A stretch of 64,000 nt of DNA from Dipteronia dyeriana (lineage: Eukaryota > Streptophyta > Magnoliopsida > Sapindales > Sapindaceae): NCBI GenBank assembly GCA_032871835.1, contig CM065301.1:12036413-12100412 (forward strand), in the 5' to 3' direction. The translations under genes and the position numbers were made by a program. The notes under the pieces are model-generated. The model saw nothing but the letters and a program-made list of their open reading frames with translations. It did no database searches and was not told the DNA's origin. Shown here piece after piece: positions 1 to 12,141 of this stretch; the stretch's first letter is position 1; the number at the start of each line of letters is the position of its first letter.

Positions 1-1309
1 ATATATATATATATATATATATGTCACTGTTTACTCGGCAACACATATATATTTAAGATAAAATGTTAAAATATTTAAGGCAACATATATATCATTGTTT
101 GCTCGGCAACATCAAAGCATATATAAAATATAAGGAAAAAAAAATGTCAAAAAGTCAAACACGCAAAACAAAATATCTCAATTATTATTATTATTATTAT
201 ACATAATGTTAAAGGCAAAAGTAAAGAGAAACAAATGGTGTCATGGTGCTACGGTGTCACAAGAAAAAAAGGAAAAAAATTAAAGAAAAGAAACAGAGAT
301 TTTGGCGATACTGTGATGGAGAAGAAGAGAAACAAAAAAGAAGAGCAAAATGAAAAGAAGAGAATAGAAAAAAAAAACAGAGTCGAAGAACAGAAACATA
401 CCAGAATAAGTCGACGAGGGGGAGCTGGAGGAGACCGAAGAGTGAAGAGAACTGTCGAAGTTGAGGAGTTGCCGTCGAAGAGGAGCCGTCGTCGTGGAGA
501 AGTCGTCGATGAGGAAGAGATGTCGCCGATGATGGAGGAGACTGAAGAGTGAAGGGTTGTTTTTTACAATCTAGGGCCCAATGTCAATTTCATCGACATT
601 TTTTGTTGTTAAAATCAAATTGGGATGTTTTTTTTATGGGTTTCATGAAACGCACCGTTTCAATCCCAATTTTTTTAAAAAATAATAATTCAATTTCTCC
701 TGTGTTCACAACTCGGGTGAATCGAATTGTGGCTGAGGCGGGATTTTGTCCCAAAAATTGTGGTGTGGTCACCTCGACTCGAAATTCACGCGATGCAGGG
801 TGAGACGGCCGCCCCAATTCGAATTTTAAAATTATGGTTGTTGCTGGTAGTGCGCAACTGCCCTGCTCTACTCCACTGGCGCCTATCACAAAAATAGGTT
901 GTGCGCTACTCGACTAGTGCCACCACCAGCGCACAATGCAACTTTTTGGTTGTTTTGTTAAAACAACGTAGTTTCATTTTAGGCTTCATATAAATATATC
1001 ATCTTTTTCCCAACTCGTTTTCAAGAGCTTCCAAACCCTATTTTTAGTAAGAGAGAAGTTTTCCTTTGAGAGAGAAACTTTAATAACTCATCTTGACTCA
1101 ACCAACCATCAATCAATGAGTATTTAGAATCTTCTTCCATACTCCAAGCATGGATTTTTCTTGTTTTCATTGACTAGGTAATCTCTACATGACCTATAAT
1201 TTATTATTTCATTACTAGGTTATGTTTACCTAAAAAAAACATTAATTACTCATCGAATGTATGCTTTTATGTTTTATTGTTTTTATAACATGCTTGAGTT
1301 GTTGTTTAT
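1..1309. other. No gene seen; AT and purine-rich DNA, possible U3 of the next LTR
   Basis: An (AT)n run opens the window. Positions 235-552 hold a long open frame, but it is made of GA-rich low-complexity sequence coding only Lys, Glu and Arg, so I do not call it a gene. Around 984-1000 there is a TATA-like stretch followed by a purine-rich leader. This could be the U3/R start of the LTR whose 3' part is called from 1310, because the downstream LTR copy is truncated and cannot define the true 5' edge. Confidence 0.4.
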
Positions 1310-1927
1310 TGGTTGAGATGTATGTTTTCATGATAGCTAACATTTAGGACGATTTTACCCTTCTAGCTAAATCTACTTGCACTTACATTTAGATAATTGA
1401 TATATAGGATTTGCATTCGTTGCCATCTTTAATCCTTAGATAAACTTAAATATGTTAACCTATCATTTTTCCATTTAGAATATTGTCATATATTCACCTA
1501 GGTTGTGTTTGACACTTCATTGAGGTTAAATCTTGTGACTAAGTGGTTAGTGTACAAGCAAGTAGATCAAGAATCACTATCAAATGCCCGTTGGGTAGTA
1601 GTGGTGGGTTAGTAACCTTGAAGTGTGACTAGGTGGTCAACTTATGTTGTAAACATCATTACAATAGTGGATTTGAGGATCAGATGTGGCTAGAAGGATA
1701 GCCTATGATTTTTCCCTTGTTGAAGGGTTTCCACGTATATATCGTGTGTCTTTTATTATTTTATGCATAATTAGTTTATTGAATGCTTTATAATTTGGGG
1801 TAATATTTGGAATATTGATTAATCGAAAAATTGGTAATTGATTCGATTAAAACCTATTCACCCCATCCCAAAAAAAAAAAAAAATCTCCCTCTAGGTATA
1901 GACATACACACTTTTAAGGGATTTTCA
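1310..1927 (+). repeat. 5' LTR (3' part) of the gag-only element
   Basis: It matches 3376-3957 by eye over its whole length, with scattered substitutions and some small indels. The copies share the start TGGTTGAGATGTATG and the end TTTTCA. It is followed directly by the primer-binding site, which fixes the 3' edge. Confidence 0.75.
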
Positions 1928-1929
1928 AT

Positions 1930-1947
1930 TGGTATCAGAGTCGGTGC
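1930..1947 (+). other. Primer-binding site (initiator Met tRNA type)
   Basis: TGGTATCAGAGTCGGTGCC lies three bases after the LTR end. TGGTATCAGAGC is the usual plant LTR-retrotransposon site complementary to the 3' end of initiator methionine tRNA. This copy has a T where the consensus has C. Confidence 0.8.
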
Positions 1948-2059
1948 CTAGATATGCTTAGGTGATTCGTGCTATGTGTGTGTCTTGCATTGTGCATTTT
2001 GTTTGATTGCATTTTTGTTTATTGCATAACATTTTCATATCATTTATAACCCAAACACA

Positions 2060-3285
2060 ATGAGTGAGATTGGGATGAGTAAATAGGGAACAACGATCAT
2101 AATACCACATTTACTCCATTGAGTGAACTATGCTGCATGAAAGGCAATATGGAGTCCTACATTTGCCAAATAGATGATCGTGTATGGATGGCTGTAGAGA
2201 ATGACTATATTCCTCTAACAATGACCATTGAAGATGGAAGTGTTGTCTCCAAGCCTAAGTCATAACGGAGCACACAATAATTTGAAGCCTCTTAGTGGAA
2301 CCACAAGGCAATGCATGCCATCTTGTGTGCTATAGATGATAACCAGTACAAGTTGATTCAAACAACTAAAAGTGCTAAAGAGGCTTAGGAGATCTTAGAG
2401 ATGGCTCATGAAGAAACGAGGTAGTCAAAGACTCCAAGCTCCAAATTCTCCAAATGCAATTTAAGACGATTATGATGGAAGAGCACAAGTGCTTTAATGA
2501 CTTTCAAGTGAAGTTGATGGACATAATGAATCAAAATCATCAACTAGGTGACCCATACTCGGATAGAAGGATCAAGCAAAAAATCATGAGGTCACTCCCT
2601 AATAGATTTAAATACAAGGTGACGGCACTTGAAGAAAATAGTGACTACAAGATAATGGAGGCGAGTGAAGTGATTGGAAGACTTCTAACCTATGAGTCTA
2701 GGTGGACTTCTACACCTACACATTTTAATAAGCAAAAGAGTATAGCCTTGAAGACATCCAAAATAGAGAAAGAGAATAATGATTCGGATGAAGACATGAC
2801 CTTAATAGTGAAGAGCTTCAAAGGATTTTTAAAGCTACAAAAGAAAGGTTATAGCACTAAGGGAGATGACTTCAAGAAGATTGAGCCAAGTAAAGAGAAC
2901 CATTCAATAAAGGGCATTCAATGCTTCGAATGTGGAGGATTCGGGCATATCTCCACAAATTGTGCTAACTTGAAGGATAAGAATAGAGGAAAGGAAATGG
3001 CCACTACTTGAAGTGACAGTGATGACACTGAAATAGATGATGACTCTTCTAGTGATGAGGATGAAGTGGCCAACCTTGTGGCATTTTCTACTTCTCATAA
3101 GGGGGACAACAAAGTGAAAGTTATTGAAGAGTGTTCATACCACTTGAGTGATTGTGAGAAGAATTACTTTGTCTTTCTGGTCGCCTACAATGAAGAACCT
3201 CAAGTTGTCACCGAGTGTTTCTCACTTGAAGGATTAAAAAAGGGTGACTCACAAAATGGAGATCAAAAGGGAGCAACATCAAGAT
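2060..3285 (+). pseudogene. gag-like protein of copia retrotransposon, broken
   Basis: The clearest open stretch is 2454-3011 (185 codons). It has the helical capsid-like region seen in plant copia gag proteins (LMDIMNQNHQLGDPYSDRR) and a CCHC zinc knuckle, CFECGGFGHISTNC. A TGA at 3009-3011 interrupts the frame, and the same frame continues as an acidic Asp/Ser-rich linker and a further 73 residues to about 3285. Upstream of 2454 the reading is broken by stops. In this family gag binds RNA and forms the virus-like particle. No pol follows. Confidence 0.7.
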
Positions 3286-3375
3286 AAGTTATCTTTGATG
3301 AAATGAGCCATGATAACGCAAGTGACAGTAGCACAGTAGCATGGACCAAGATAGCTCATGTTCCGATAACTCTTG

Positions 3376-3957
3376 TGGTTGAGATGTATGTTTTCATGAT
3401 AGCTAGCATTTATGACGATTTTACCCTTCTAGCTAAATCTACTTGCACTTGCATTTAGATAATTGATATATAGGATTTGCATTCGTTGTCATCTTTAATC
3501 CTTAGATAAGCTTAAATGTGTTAACCTAGCATTTTTGTATTTAGAATATTGTCATGTATTCACTTATGTTGTTTTGACTCTTCATTAAGGTTAAGTTTTG
3601 TGACTAAGTGGTTAGTGCACAAGTAAGTAGATCAAGAATCACTATCAAATGCTCGTTTGGTAGTAGTGGTGGGTTAGTAACCTTGAAGTGTGACTAGGTG
3701 GTCAACTTAGGTTGTGAACATTATTATAATAGTGGATTTGAGGATCGAATGTGGCTAGAATGATAGCCTGTGGTTTTTCCATTGTCGAAGGGTTTCTACG
3801 TATATATCGTGTGTCTTTTATTGTTTTATGCATAATTAGTTTTATTGAATGCTTTGTAATTTTGGGTAATATTTGGAATATTGATTAATCAAAAATTTGG
3901 TAATTGATTCGATTAAAACCTATTCACCACCCCTCTAGGACTTTTATGGGGTTTTCA
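3376..3957 (+). repeat. 3' LTR of the gag-only element
   Basis: A direct repeat of 1310-1927, slightly shorter because of small deletions. The join to gag sequence lacks a polypurine tract, so the 3' internal region and probably the 5' end of this LTR were deleted together. Confidence 0.7.
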
Positions 3958-4849
3958 AGATCAAACCCAGCGGTGTGCGAGAGCTTGAGAGAGATGTTTG
4001 TTCGGTAGTGATAGCGGTTGTGCGTGAGAGATTTTAGCTTCGTGTATGAGAGAATGGGAGATTATTTTTTGATGGTTTAAAATATTAAAAACTGACATTC
4101 AAACATTTAATGAGAGAGAGATGGCAACCATAACACATTGGTCTGTAGTTTAGTCGTGATGTTGGGGATGGTGTTATCGTTGATAATGATGTGTTTTTGG
4201 TTTGCTTGATTGAATCTGAAGATGATATTTTTGATGATGGTTTGCCTTCTCTTTTTTTGATTGAACCTGAAGATGATATTACTATTGATGGTTTGGTTTA
4301 TTATTATTATTGAACATGAGAAATATGGGTAAAATTGGTATACCACTATATAAAATATATAATAGTTAATTTATCAACTCTGGTTAATTTTTTGGACACT
4401 TGGTAAGACATGGAGATGAGGGTAACACTCATTCCCTTCAAGGGGGTGAGCAAAAATAAACTCCAAATGCATTCTTTGTGAAAAACATGACGTCATATTA
4501 TTTAAAATTTCATTTATTGACGAGACAAGTTCATCAAGTGATATACTCAATCATACATATATAGATAAAGTTATAGCCTTATAGTACCACATTTCAATGT
4601 GAATTTGTGGTGAATGTCGTTCAATTAGCCTGATAAATAGTAGATTAAAAAACTTAAATTCAAAGCAAATTTCTTCCATTCACAATTTTTTTTTTAAAAA
4701 AAAAAATCTTAAATTTATTCATTTATTTCTTTTGGATATAATAATTAGAGACAAGTGTAATTTTCTAAACTTTATTTAATTTGCTTAATTGCTCAATATA
4801 TATTTAATTTGGGGGGATTTACAATGAAGTTCTTAACAAATGAGGTGTT
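3958..4849. other. No gene recognised
   Basis: AT-rich intergenic DNA between two LTR fragments. I see no coding exon, RNA gene or paired repeat that I can support. Confidence 0.5.
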
Positions 4850-6618
4850 TGTCAGGGTTTATGCCCTAAAACTTGTATTTTGCAATTGTGATTGAAACAT
4901 TAATAAAAGAAGTAGTTTATTCATTCTATATACTTGTCTCATATATTTATATCATGTGTACTAAACATTCAAGATTACCGGAGACTGAGTATATTAGTAT
5001 CATATACAAAGGTATTCAGTTTGAGATGAGCAATCTAAAGAGTTTGTAGATAGCAAATAGAGTTGAGTACTTTATTTGTGGTTAATCTACAGTTGCGGTC
5101 CATTCCGTAATGTACGGTGATCATAACCTAGACTACTCATATGGTGATAAGAATATAGGCATCTTATATGATGTGATCATATAGGACTGGGTCATTATCT
5201 CTATGAATCTCTTAACAAGATCAGTTACAATATGAGATTCATATATATCAACAACTGATGGTTATATATGAGTGATCTTAATCCTGAGTGTCTTATCGAC
5301 TCCTTCAGGTTAGATCATGATTTTGATATACCATGAGTGAGATCATTCCCGGTCAATAACTTCGTATGTAGGAATCACGATTTGGCTTGTGGTTGGGAAT
5401 GTCTGTGGATATTAGTGAAATCCACTCATTTTTGCGAGAAATAGATGGTAGTTCCCTTAAGAATTGATTCAGGGATTGTACAATACGAGCACTCTAATTC
5501 TTTCGTAAAGAAAGTTAGGATTTATTGTTTATTAGAGAATCAATAGTAATTAATGGAAACAATATAATTAGGGAGATATAACGGACTTTATGACCTAAAT
5601 CTACTTATGAACTACTTGTGGAGGATCATACCGTATATAATAGCTATATCGATGGACAACTGTAATTTCGTTTTGTGTAATACATCTACATTGCGAGAGT
5701 GTAACCTCGGGTTTTTAGTGGATTAACTCTGAGGTTAATGATCGTGAAATATTAATTAAAAAATTTAATTAATTATTTCTAAGTAATATTGGAGCTCAAA
5801 ACTGTGGGTCCATTGGGTCCATTTTCTAGCCCGATTGATTAAAGGTAACAAGAGTCAAGGTTAATTAATTGGATTGTCCAATTAACTGTGCTACGTAAGT
5901 GACACATATTTATTCAACGATTAATTGAATAATGAGATTATATAATTAATATATTAATAATTATGAATTATGAATTAATTATTAATTTGAGATTGCAGGT
6001 TCAAATTATGACTGAAACAAATATTAAATAATTATATTATTTTTTTTCTTTAAAAAGTAAAATGTTTAAGTTCAAATCAACTAGGGTTATGTCAGAGCTA
6101 GAATAATACTCTACCTAGGACACTTAAATACTACTTATCCTTTTAATATATGAAATATATTTTGAAAAGGATTTGTATATAGTTTTATATATTTACATAA
6201 CAAGGGTACACGAGACTAATTGTGATTCTTTGAACCAAAAAACACAAAAAATAAAAACCCTAAAAAGTCTATGAAGATTTCGGCCAAAAGAAAAGAAAAG
6301 AAAAGAATTATTCTTGTTTGTGGTGGCCGAATTTGCCAAGAAGAAAGTAAGGAGTTCTATTCTTCAAGCCTTTGCATCATCATGTACGTTCCTGAAAGAT
6401 CGTGATATATCCACACACAGTTACCAGATCGCAGGACATAGCGAGGAAGACTTGGTGGTTCGTAATCGGAATAAAGCTTATAGAAACGAAGGAGTTAGCA
6501 TCAAAGGTATGGTCTAAATCCATCTCTATATATTCTTATATATTATATATGGTTTACATGTTGCATAAAAATTTAAAAACCATGTTTCCGCTGCGCAACG
6601 TAAATCCGAGTTCCTACA
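4850..6618 (+). mobile_element. Long copia LTR (SIRE/Maximus-like), internal region lost
   Basis: It begins TGTCAGGGTTTATGCCC and ends in CA at 6617-6618, immediately before a tRNA-Met primer site (ACTGGTATCAGAGCC). At ~1.77 kb it fits the long LTRs of SIRE/Maximus-type copia elements, which also commonly begin near a GGTTTATGCCCTAAAAC motif (from family knowledge, not searched). The element is oriented +. Only about 80 bp of internal sequence remains before a different LTR family begins at ~6700. There is no second LTR in the window. Confidence 0.65.
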
Positions 6619-6620
6619 AC

Positions 6621-6634
6621 TGGTATCAGAGCCC
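6621..6634 (+). other. Primer-binding site of the SIRE-like element
   Basis: TGGTATCAGAGCCC matches the usual initiator Met tRNA primer site. It lies two bases after the LTR terminal CA and fixes the orientation of the element. Confidence 0.85.
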
Positions 6635-6699
6635 TATTATACAATATATAAGAATAAAAGTTTCTTTTCCCATAGTTTTGTTCTTTGATTTGCATTCCA

Positions 6700-7148
6700 C
6701 ATGAAGACAAACTCTTTTTCTTTCTTCGATAAACATAAGAACTTCCAGAATAAAACCTTTCATATTTTTGGGCAACATACTTAATATGGGCAAAATTCGC
6801 TATTACTGCGGTCTGGGTCGCGGTTGGCCACCCGCGTCCTACACCGCGGAACGTCTCTAGAGTCCACCGCTCAGAATATTGCGGTTGATGCCTTTTGCCT
6901 CAACCACGGTTTGCAACGCATAATGTCACTAGAATGTGTTGCTCCCTATATCGCGGTCCATGTGTATTGTCTGCACCGCAGTCTAAGCCGTGGTTCCTTT
7001 TGGAATCCGCTTCTTCAATTCTTTTTCAGTCTTCAAAGCTCTCTCAAACACGATCTCCTATTTTGAAACATATCCCACGTCTCCAAGAAGTCTTCGCATT
7101 GGTTGAATTCTGTTTGGTAACCATTGAGAATATGAGTCATACCCAACA
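6700..7148 (-). repeat. LTR fragment, copy 1 of a three-copy solo-LTR family
   Basis: It matches the right-hand half of 11254-12141 and 59123-60191. All share the block starting ATGAAGACAAAC, a CpG-rich core with repeated GCGGT and its complement ACCGC, and the terminal CCAACA. The left half is missing: the sequence joins directly to the remains of the SIRE-like element. The minus orientation is inferred from the other copies. Confidence 0.7.
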
Positions 7149-8921
7149 TTATATTTATATTTATTATATATCTATGAACTCTATAAAAAAAAGAGTTAGC
7201 CTGTTAAAATATAGCATGTTAGTTTTTGTTTGAGAGTAAAATTACACATATAGCCTTTTACTTCTGTTGACAGAAAAGATAGAGCAGTGATCATTGGAAA
7301 GAGAGAGCAAATACAACTTTACTTCTATTGATAGAAAAGAGAGAGCAACAATCGCAGGAAAGAGGGAGCAAAGACAAAAAGCATCTAGAAAGAGAGAGCA
7401 TCGATCATGCGAAAGAGAGAACAGAGACAACAATCAACTCAAAAGGTATAGAGATAAGTATGAGATTTTGGGATAGACATGGATACAAACGTGTATCTGA
7501 AATCCAGAAAAAAAAAACAAGGAAACATCGATCGAAAACAAACAAAAGAGAATATCGTTTGAGTGGTCCAGAAAATAAACAAAAGAGAAGATCTTTACTC
7601 CAACTCTCTTAGTTTAGGTGATTCATTTTTTTTTTATTCTGCAATTTTAAATTTGATTTTGTGTAGAGTTGTTCAATTATTAGTTGCATGTGGAGAATTG
7701 TGCAGTTTTGAGGATCAAAGTTCAGTGCTTTTATTGGGAATTTAGGGATTTGGTTTTGTTAGGTGTTTCACGTTTACAATTTATGATTTTGTGTGTAGTT
7801 GTTTGATTGACCTATTCAGTTGTCGATTGTGTATTTTTTAGGATGACAAATCAGTGCTTTTATTGAGAATTATATGGATTTGGTTTTGTGATAGTTGAAA
7901 ATAGAACATGATTTTGTTTGTTTAGTTGTTGAGAAATCTGTAGAAAAAGAAAAGTCAGAGTTCGAGACTGTTATTTAATTGGAAATGAATAATCTTTTAT
8001 ATAGTTAATAGATTAAAAAAACACATGCACACTTTGATTGTCTTCAGTTTTTCACTTCTTTTCTGGAAATTCAACAAACTATTGTCTAAGTCTGATCATT
8101 GAGAACATAAAACACACACATGGAGAGTTGCTCATTACAATCACTAAGCCTTGTAAGCTCTCTGTCCAAAAATGAGTTTTGGAAATCTCTCTGTAATATT
8201 TGTTAGTAGTTATTGTTAAGATTGTAATTGGTTAATATTTTTTTTATATATTAAAGCTCTACACGCTAAAACTCGAATGCTTCTTTTGATATGCAGCACA
8301 AACACTTATATGTAATTTTATATTTTTATGTTTATACCAAGAGTTTCGTGACACTTATATGCATTTGTTTGAAGTTGTAGTTGATAGTAGTTGATCAAAT
8401 AGGGAGTTAAGTTGGGTGTTGTTTAATATTTTTTTTTGTTTACATGTTTTGTTTGTTTGGTTGTTGAGAAAGATGTTGAAAAAAAAAATCAAAGTTTGAG
8501 ACTATTATTTAATTGGAAATGAATAATTTCCAAGTGGTGGATATGTTTTAGAATCAATTTTTGTGATAAAAAATAACATAAAAGATGCATAATTGATTGA
8601 CAGACCTTGCTATAGAATCCTTCAATATCAGGTCATCATCTTATCTTAATAGCAAAGTTTATTCTTTTTTTTTTGTCGATCACCTGTCTGCTTTACATGA
8701 AAGTACAAACAAATTTAGTTGAATCATGCTTGAATGTAAACCAATTTAAACCAAATTCATTCTTTCTATAGAAATGGTACTTTTACATCTTTTTTCAGCT
8801 TTTAATTATATAATTGTATTCATTTTTGTGATGATCTTTCTTGCATTGATATTTAAAATGATACATATTCTAGTTAAACAATCGTTTGCATATAATTTCC
8901 TTTTATTGTACAGGGGAACAA
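7149..8921. other. No gene recognised; local direct repeats
   Basis: There are degenerate GA-rich units at 7280-7450, which create spurious Arg/Glu/Lys-rich open frames. Two pairs of direct repeats are visible: 7695-7770 with 7835-7890 (both containing CAGTGCTTTTATTG) and 7915-7995 with 8447-8530 (both containing TTATTTAATTGGAAATGAAT). An acceptor-like TTGTACAG just before 8913 suggests that a 5' non-coding exon of the RPA-like pseudogene could lie here, but I could not place it. Confidence 0.45.
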
Positions 8922-9074
8922 ATGGCTAAACAACTTAAACGTATTAAAGATATTTTTCTCATGACCAAAAGTTGGACAGTCAAAGTGTCAATTGCTGAAA
9001 AGACAATGCCCCGGGAATCACAGCATAGCTCGAGTAAATATCAGAGGTTAATTTTAATTGATTTCGAGGTAAAA

Positions 9075-9160
9075 ATACATATATACATATATATATATAT
9101 ACATACATATATATAAATATATGTATATATATTTATATGTATATATATGTATATATAACA
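9075..9160. repeat. AT/ATAC microsatellite
   Basis: A run of ATAT, ATAC and GTAT units lies directly after the donor site of the first RPA-like exon, inside its first intron. Confidence 0.85.
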
Positions 9161-11253
9161 ACTTTTAGTCATTACAAAATTATGCAACAATCAAGTCATG
9201 GATTATATCACCATCAAACTATCATATTTAAATTATTTATATTAACTGAATTCAAAATTTATGGAACTGTTTTTTAAGGCACACGAGTTCAAGCTAGCAA
9301 GTTTTGTACGACATTAAACTCTTTCAAGATACTTTGACCGTATCCAAAAACTATCATATTTCGAATGCGTATGTCAAACCAATTAATCCAAAATATAGGA
9401 TTATAGAAAATTATTTGCAATGGACTATTAATGGTAGAACATTGACTAAAGAAGTTTAAGATGACAAAGTAATAGTCCTATCTGCATTTAGTTTTGTATC
9501 ATTTGTTGATTTGAAAAACTATAATGATTGCATAACCCAAGTCGGTAAGAATGTGATTTTTTCCTTCTTATTTTTCATTTTTGTATTCTTATTTTTAAAA
9601 GTTAAATAATATAATTAATGCTTATATGGTTTTCTATTGTTAAAGATATTATTGCCCTGATAATTGATATGTATCATATTCGATGGTTGAAAATAAAACA
9701 AGTGCTTCCAACATTCAAGAAGTTATAATAGTCAACAAAGAGTAATAATTGTTTTTGTTGTTATCTATACAAACACATCATTGATAAAACAAGCAAAGCT
9801 ATCACATCTTATTTGACCGATAAAAAACATGTTATTCATTTATTATTCTTAAACTTAATTGTTATGTTATATTTATATTAACAATTATTCTTATATAATC
9901 TCAGGTTAAAGCGAATGCTTTTAACAATGTGGGGCCAATTGATTGGTAATGAAGCTGCTGAAATCTCCAAACTTATCACAAACAAACCAGTCATCGTTGC
10001 AACGCGTTTAAAAGTTGTCTCATATAATGGTAGTATATTATTATTTGTTTGAAATTATTGTTATTTAAATATTATGTGACAACTGGTTTAAACTGACATA
10101 TTTGTTTGCAGACATTTCTTTGTTAAAAAAATCATCAACTTCTTTTATTATCAACCCTAATACTTATGAAGCAATGGCTTTACGCTCTTGGTAAATTTAG
10201 AATATGTTTGGTTGCAATTTTCTTTCTCTTTATTGTTTATCTTTTCATATAATATGGACTAAACTGCTTTTAAGGAATAAATATTGTACAGTTATTTAAC
10301 AAAATATGACATAAATTATTTATTGATCATTAAACAAGTCTATACTTAATGAAAGTGTTCTTGAGGAGATAATATCTAAAAAGTCTTACTTGACTTTTGC
10401 ATCCGGTTCTACAATTCCGAGCAATGAAAATGTATTGAAGATTGATCAAATTGAAAGCTTATTTGTAAAGGTAAACTATTTTTTCAGCCCTCTTACATGT
10501 TCGACTGTAATGTATTTCATATTAAATATATTATTGTGACCGATGTAGATGTTTAATATGTGCTTTAAGAAAACATATATTTAGGTCAGAGTATCAATAG
10601 CAATGACAAACTTTAACCATAAATATTAGTATATGGCTTGCGGTCAATATAATAAAATGACCGGTGCAGATTATAAGGAATCATTTACGTGTATTTATTG
10701 TAAATGAAAAGATGTTAGAAGAACTCCAAAGTATCTTACAAAACTAGTTATATAATAAAATTTGTCATATTTGTCTCTTGCAAATCAACTTGTAAAAACA
10801 TGATGAGAGTTTTGATTTAGGTTACAACTTCTATATATTCAATCATAGTTTAAGATCAATATGTATGAGTGAATTTTCCTGGAGTGTCAATTGTTTTTCG
10901 ATTTTGTGATCATAAGATATATTTTTAAAATATGTTTTACTGCTTGGGATCATCTTTTTGTTCACTATAGGAGGACTCATTGGGATAGTTTTGACAAATT
11001 CTATACTAGACATTGCTCTACATGATACTTGTTATCTAGTTATACATTTCTATTATGTACTTTTTAAAGGAGCCATTTTTGCCTTATTTGTAAGACTGTA
11101 CTATTAGATGGGTAATATCTTTGCTCATACATACCCTAAAACTTTAGGTCAAATTTTTAGAACAAAAGAAGATATTATTTAATCAGTTAGTGCTAACCTT
11201 TATATATTTCCATTAGCTTTCGATACTTCTTTGTATATATGTTATTTATTTCC

Positions 11254-12141
11254 TGTTGGCAGATAAATAGTCACTACGCGGAAGCGTTGCTGGATCGAAC
11301 ACAAACAATAGTAAAATAAAAGAATTAAGAAGAATAGAATAAATCCAATCACACACAACACAATAATTTACGTGGAAACCCAAATTGGGAAAAAACCACA
11401 GCCATCAGGAAATAAGAGAAAGTTTCACTATGTAGTAAATTGTTACAACCACACTCTCATGATTCTCTCTTTCAAATACCACAAAGCCAATTGCACTCGA
11501 TGCTATCACTTTATATTTACTAATTTGCTTCACTACTTCCAATAGCCTAGCTATTATGGTCTATTTATATGAATTACAGGGAGTTCAAGATAAAAGGAAA
11601 TCCTATGTCTAAACGTACAATAATTACTTGTTCCACATGAATAATATTTCCTATTTATGACAAATCTTCTTATTTAAAAGAAATCATTTTCTTTTAAGTA
11701 CAAGACTTTCCTATTCTTCATGAAGACAAACTTTTTACTTTTTTCGATTCGTACAAGAACTTTCAGAAGAAAATACATTTCCTATTTTTATGCAATATTC
11801 CTGATTTGAGCAAGATCCGTCATTGTCGTGGTTTGGGTCGCGGTTGGCCACCCGCGCCTAACATCGCAGATCAAACATTGTCAACCACTACTCAGAATAC
11901 CGCGGTTGGTGCATTGCCTACGTCGCGTAATCTCACAGGAGCTCGACCGCTCCCTATGCATATGTCCGCACCGCTGTCCAGGTCACGATACCTACCAGAA
12001 TTCGTTTTTTCAGTTCTTTCAGTCTTCAAGCCTCCCTCAAACGCGATCTCCTACTTCCAAACGTATCTCACGTCTCTAGAAAGTCTCCACATCGGTTGAA
12101 TCCCGTTTGGTAACCATTGAAAATTCAAGCCATATCCAACA
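11254..12141 (-). mobile_element. Solo LTR with perfect 5-bp target duplication
   Basis: The element starts TGTTGG and ends CCAACA, and is flanked by TTTCC at 11249-11253 and again at 12142-12146. It is 888 bp, with no internal region. A block around 11370-11400 containing TTACGTGGAAACCC is the reverse complement of the GGGTTTCCACGTAA motif common near the 3' end of plant copia LTRs, so transcription would run on the minus strand. It interrupts the RPA-like pseudogene between its zinc-ribbon exon and its C-terminal OB-fold exons. Such single LTRs usually arise by recombination between the two LTRs of a full element. Confidence 0.85.

Larger units (their letters stand above)
1310..3957 (+). 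mobile_element. Gag-only LTR retrotransposon remnant, Ty1/copia-like
   Basis: Two direct copies of a ~600 bp sequence (1310-1927 and 3376-3957) flank an internal region of about 1.4 kb. The internal region opens with a tRNA-Met primer site and encodes only a gag-like protein with a zinc knuckle. Protease, integrase and reverse transcriptase are missing, so the element is either an internal deletion or a non-autonomous derivative. There is no matching target duplication at the edges, and the true 5' LTR edge may lie further upstream, so the boundaries are those of the repeated part only. Confidence 0.75.

Noticed and set aside
235..552. 105-codon open frame rich in Lys, Glu and Arg
   Set aside because: It arises from a GA-rich low-complexity tract. 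There is no domain, no splice context and no similar neighbour.
590..889. 99-codon minus-strand open frame near the possible LTR U3
   Set aside because: No recognisable domain. It overlaps another open frame of similar length on the other strand, as expected by chance.
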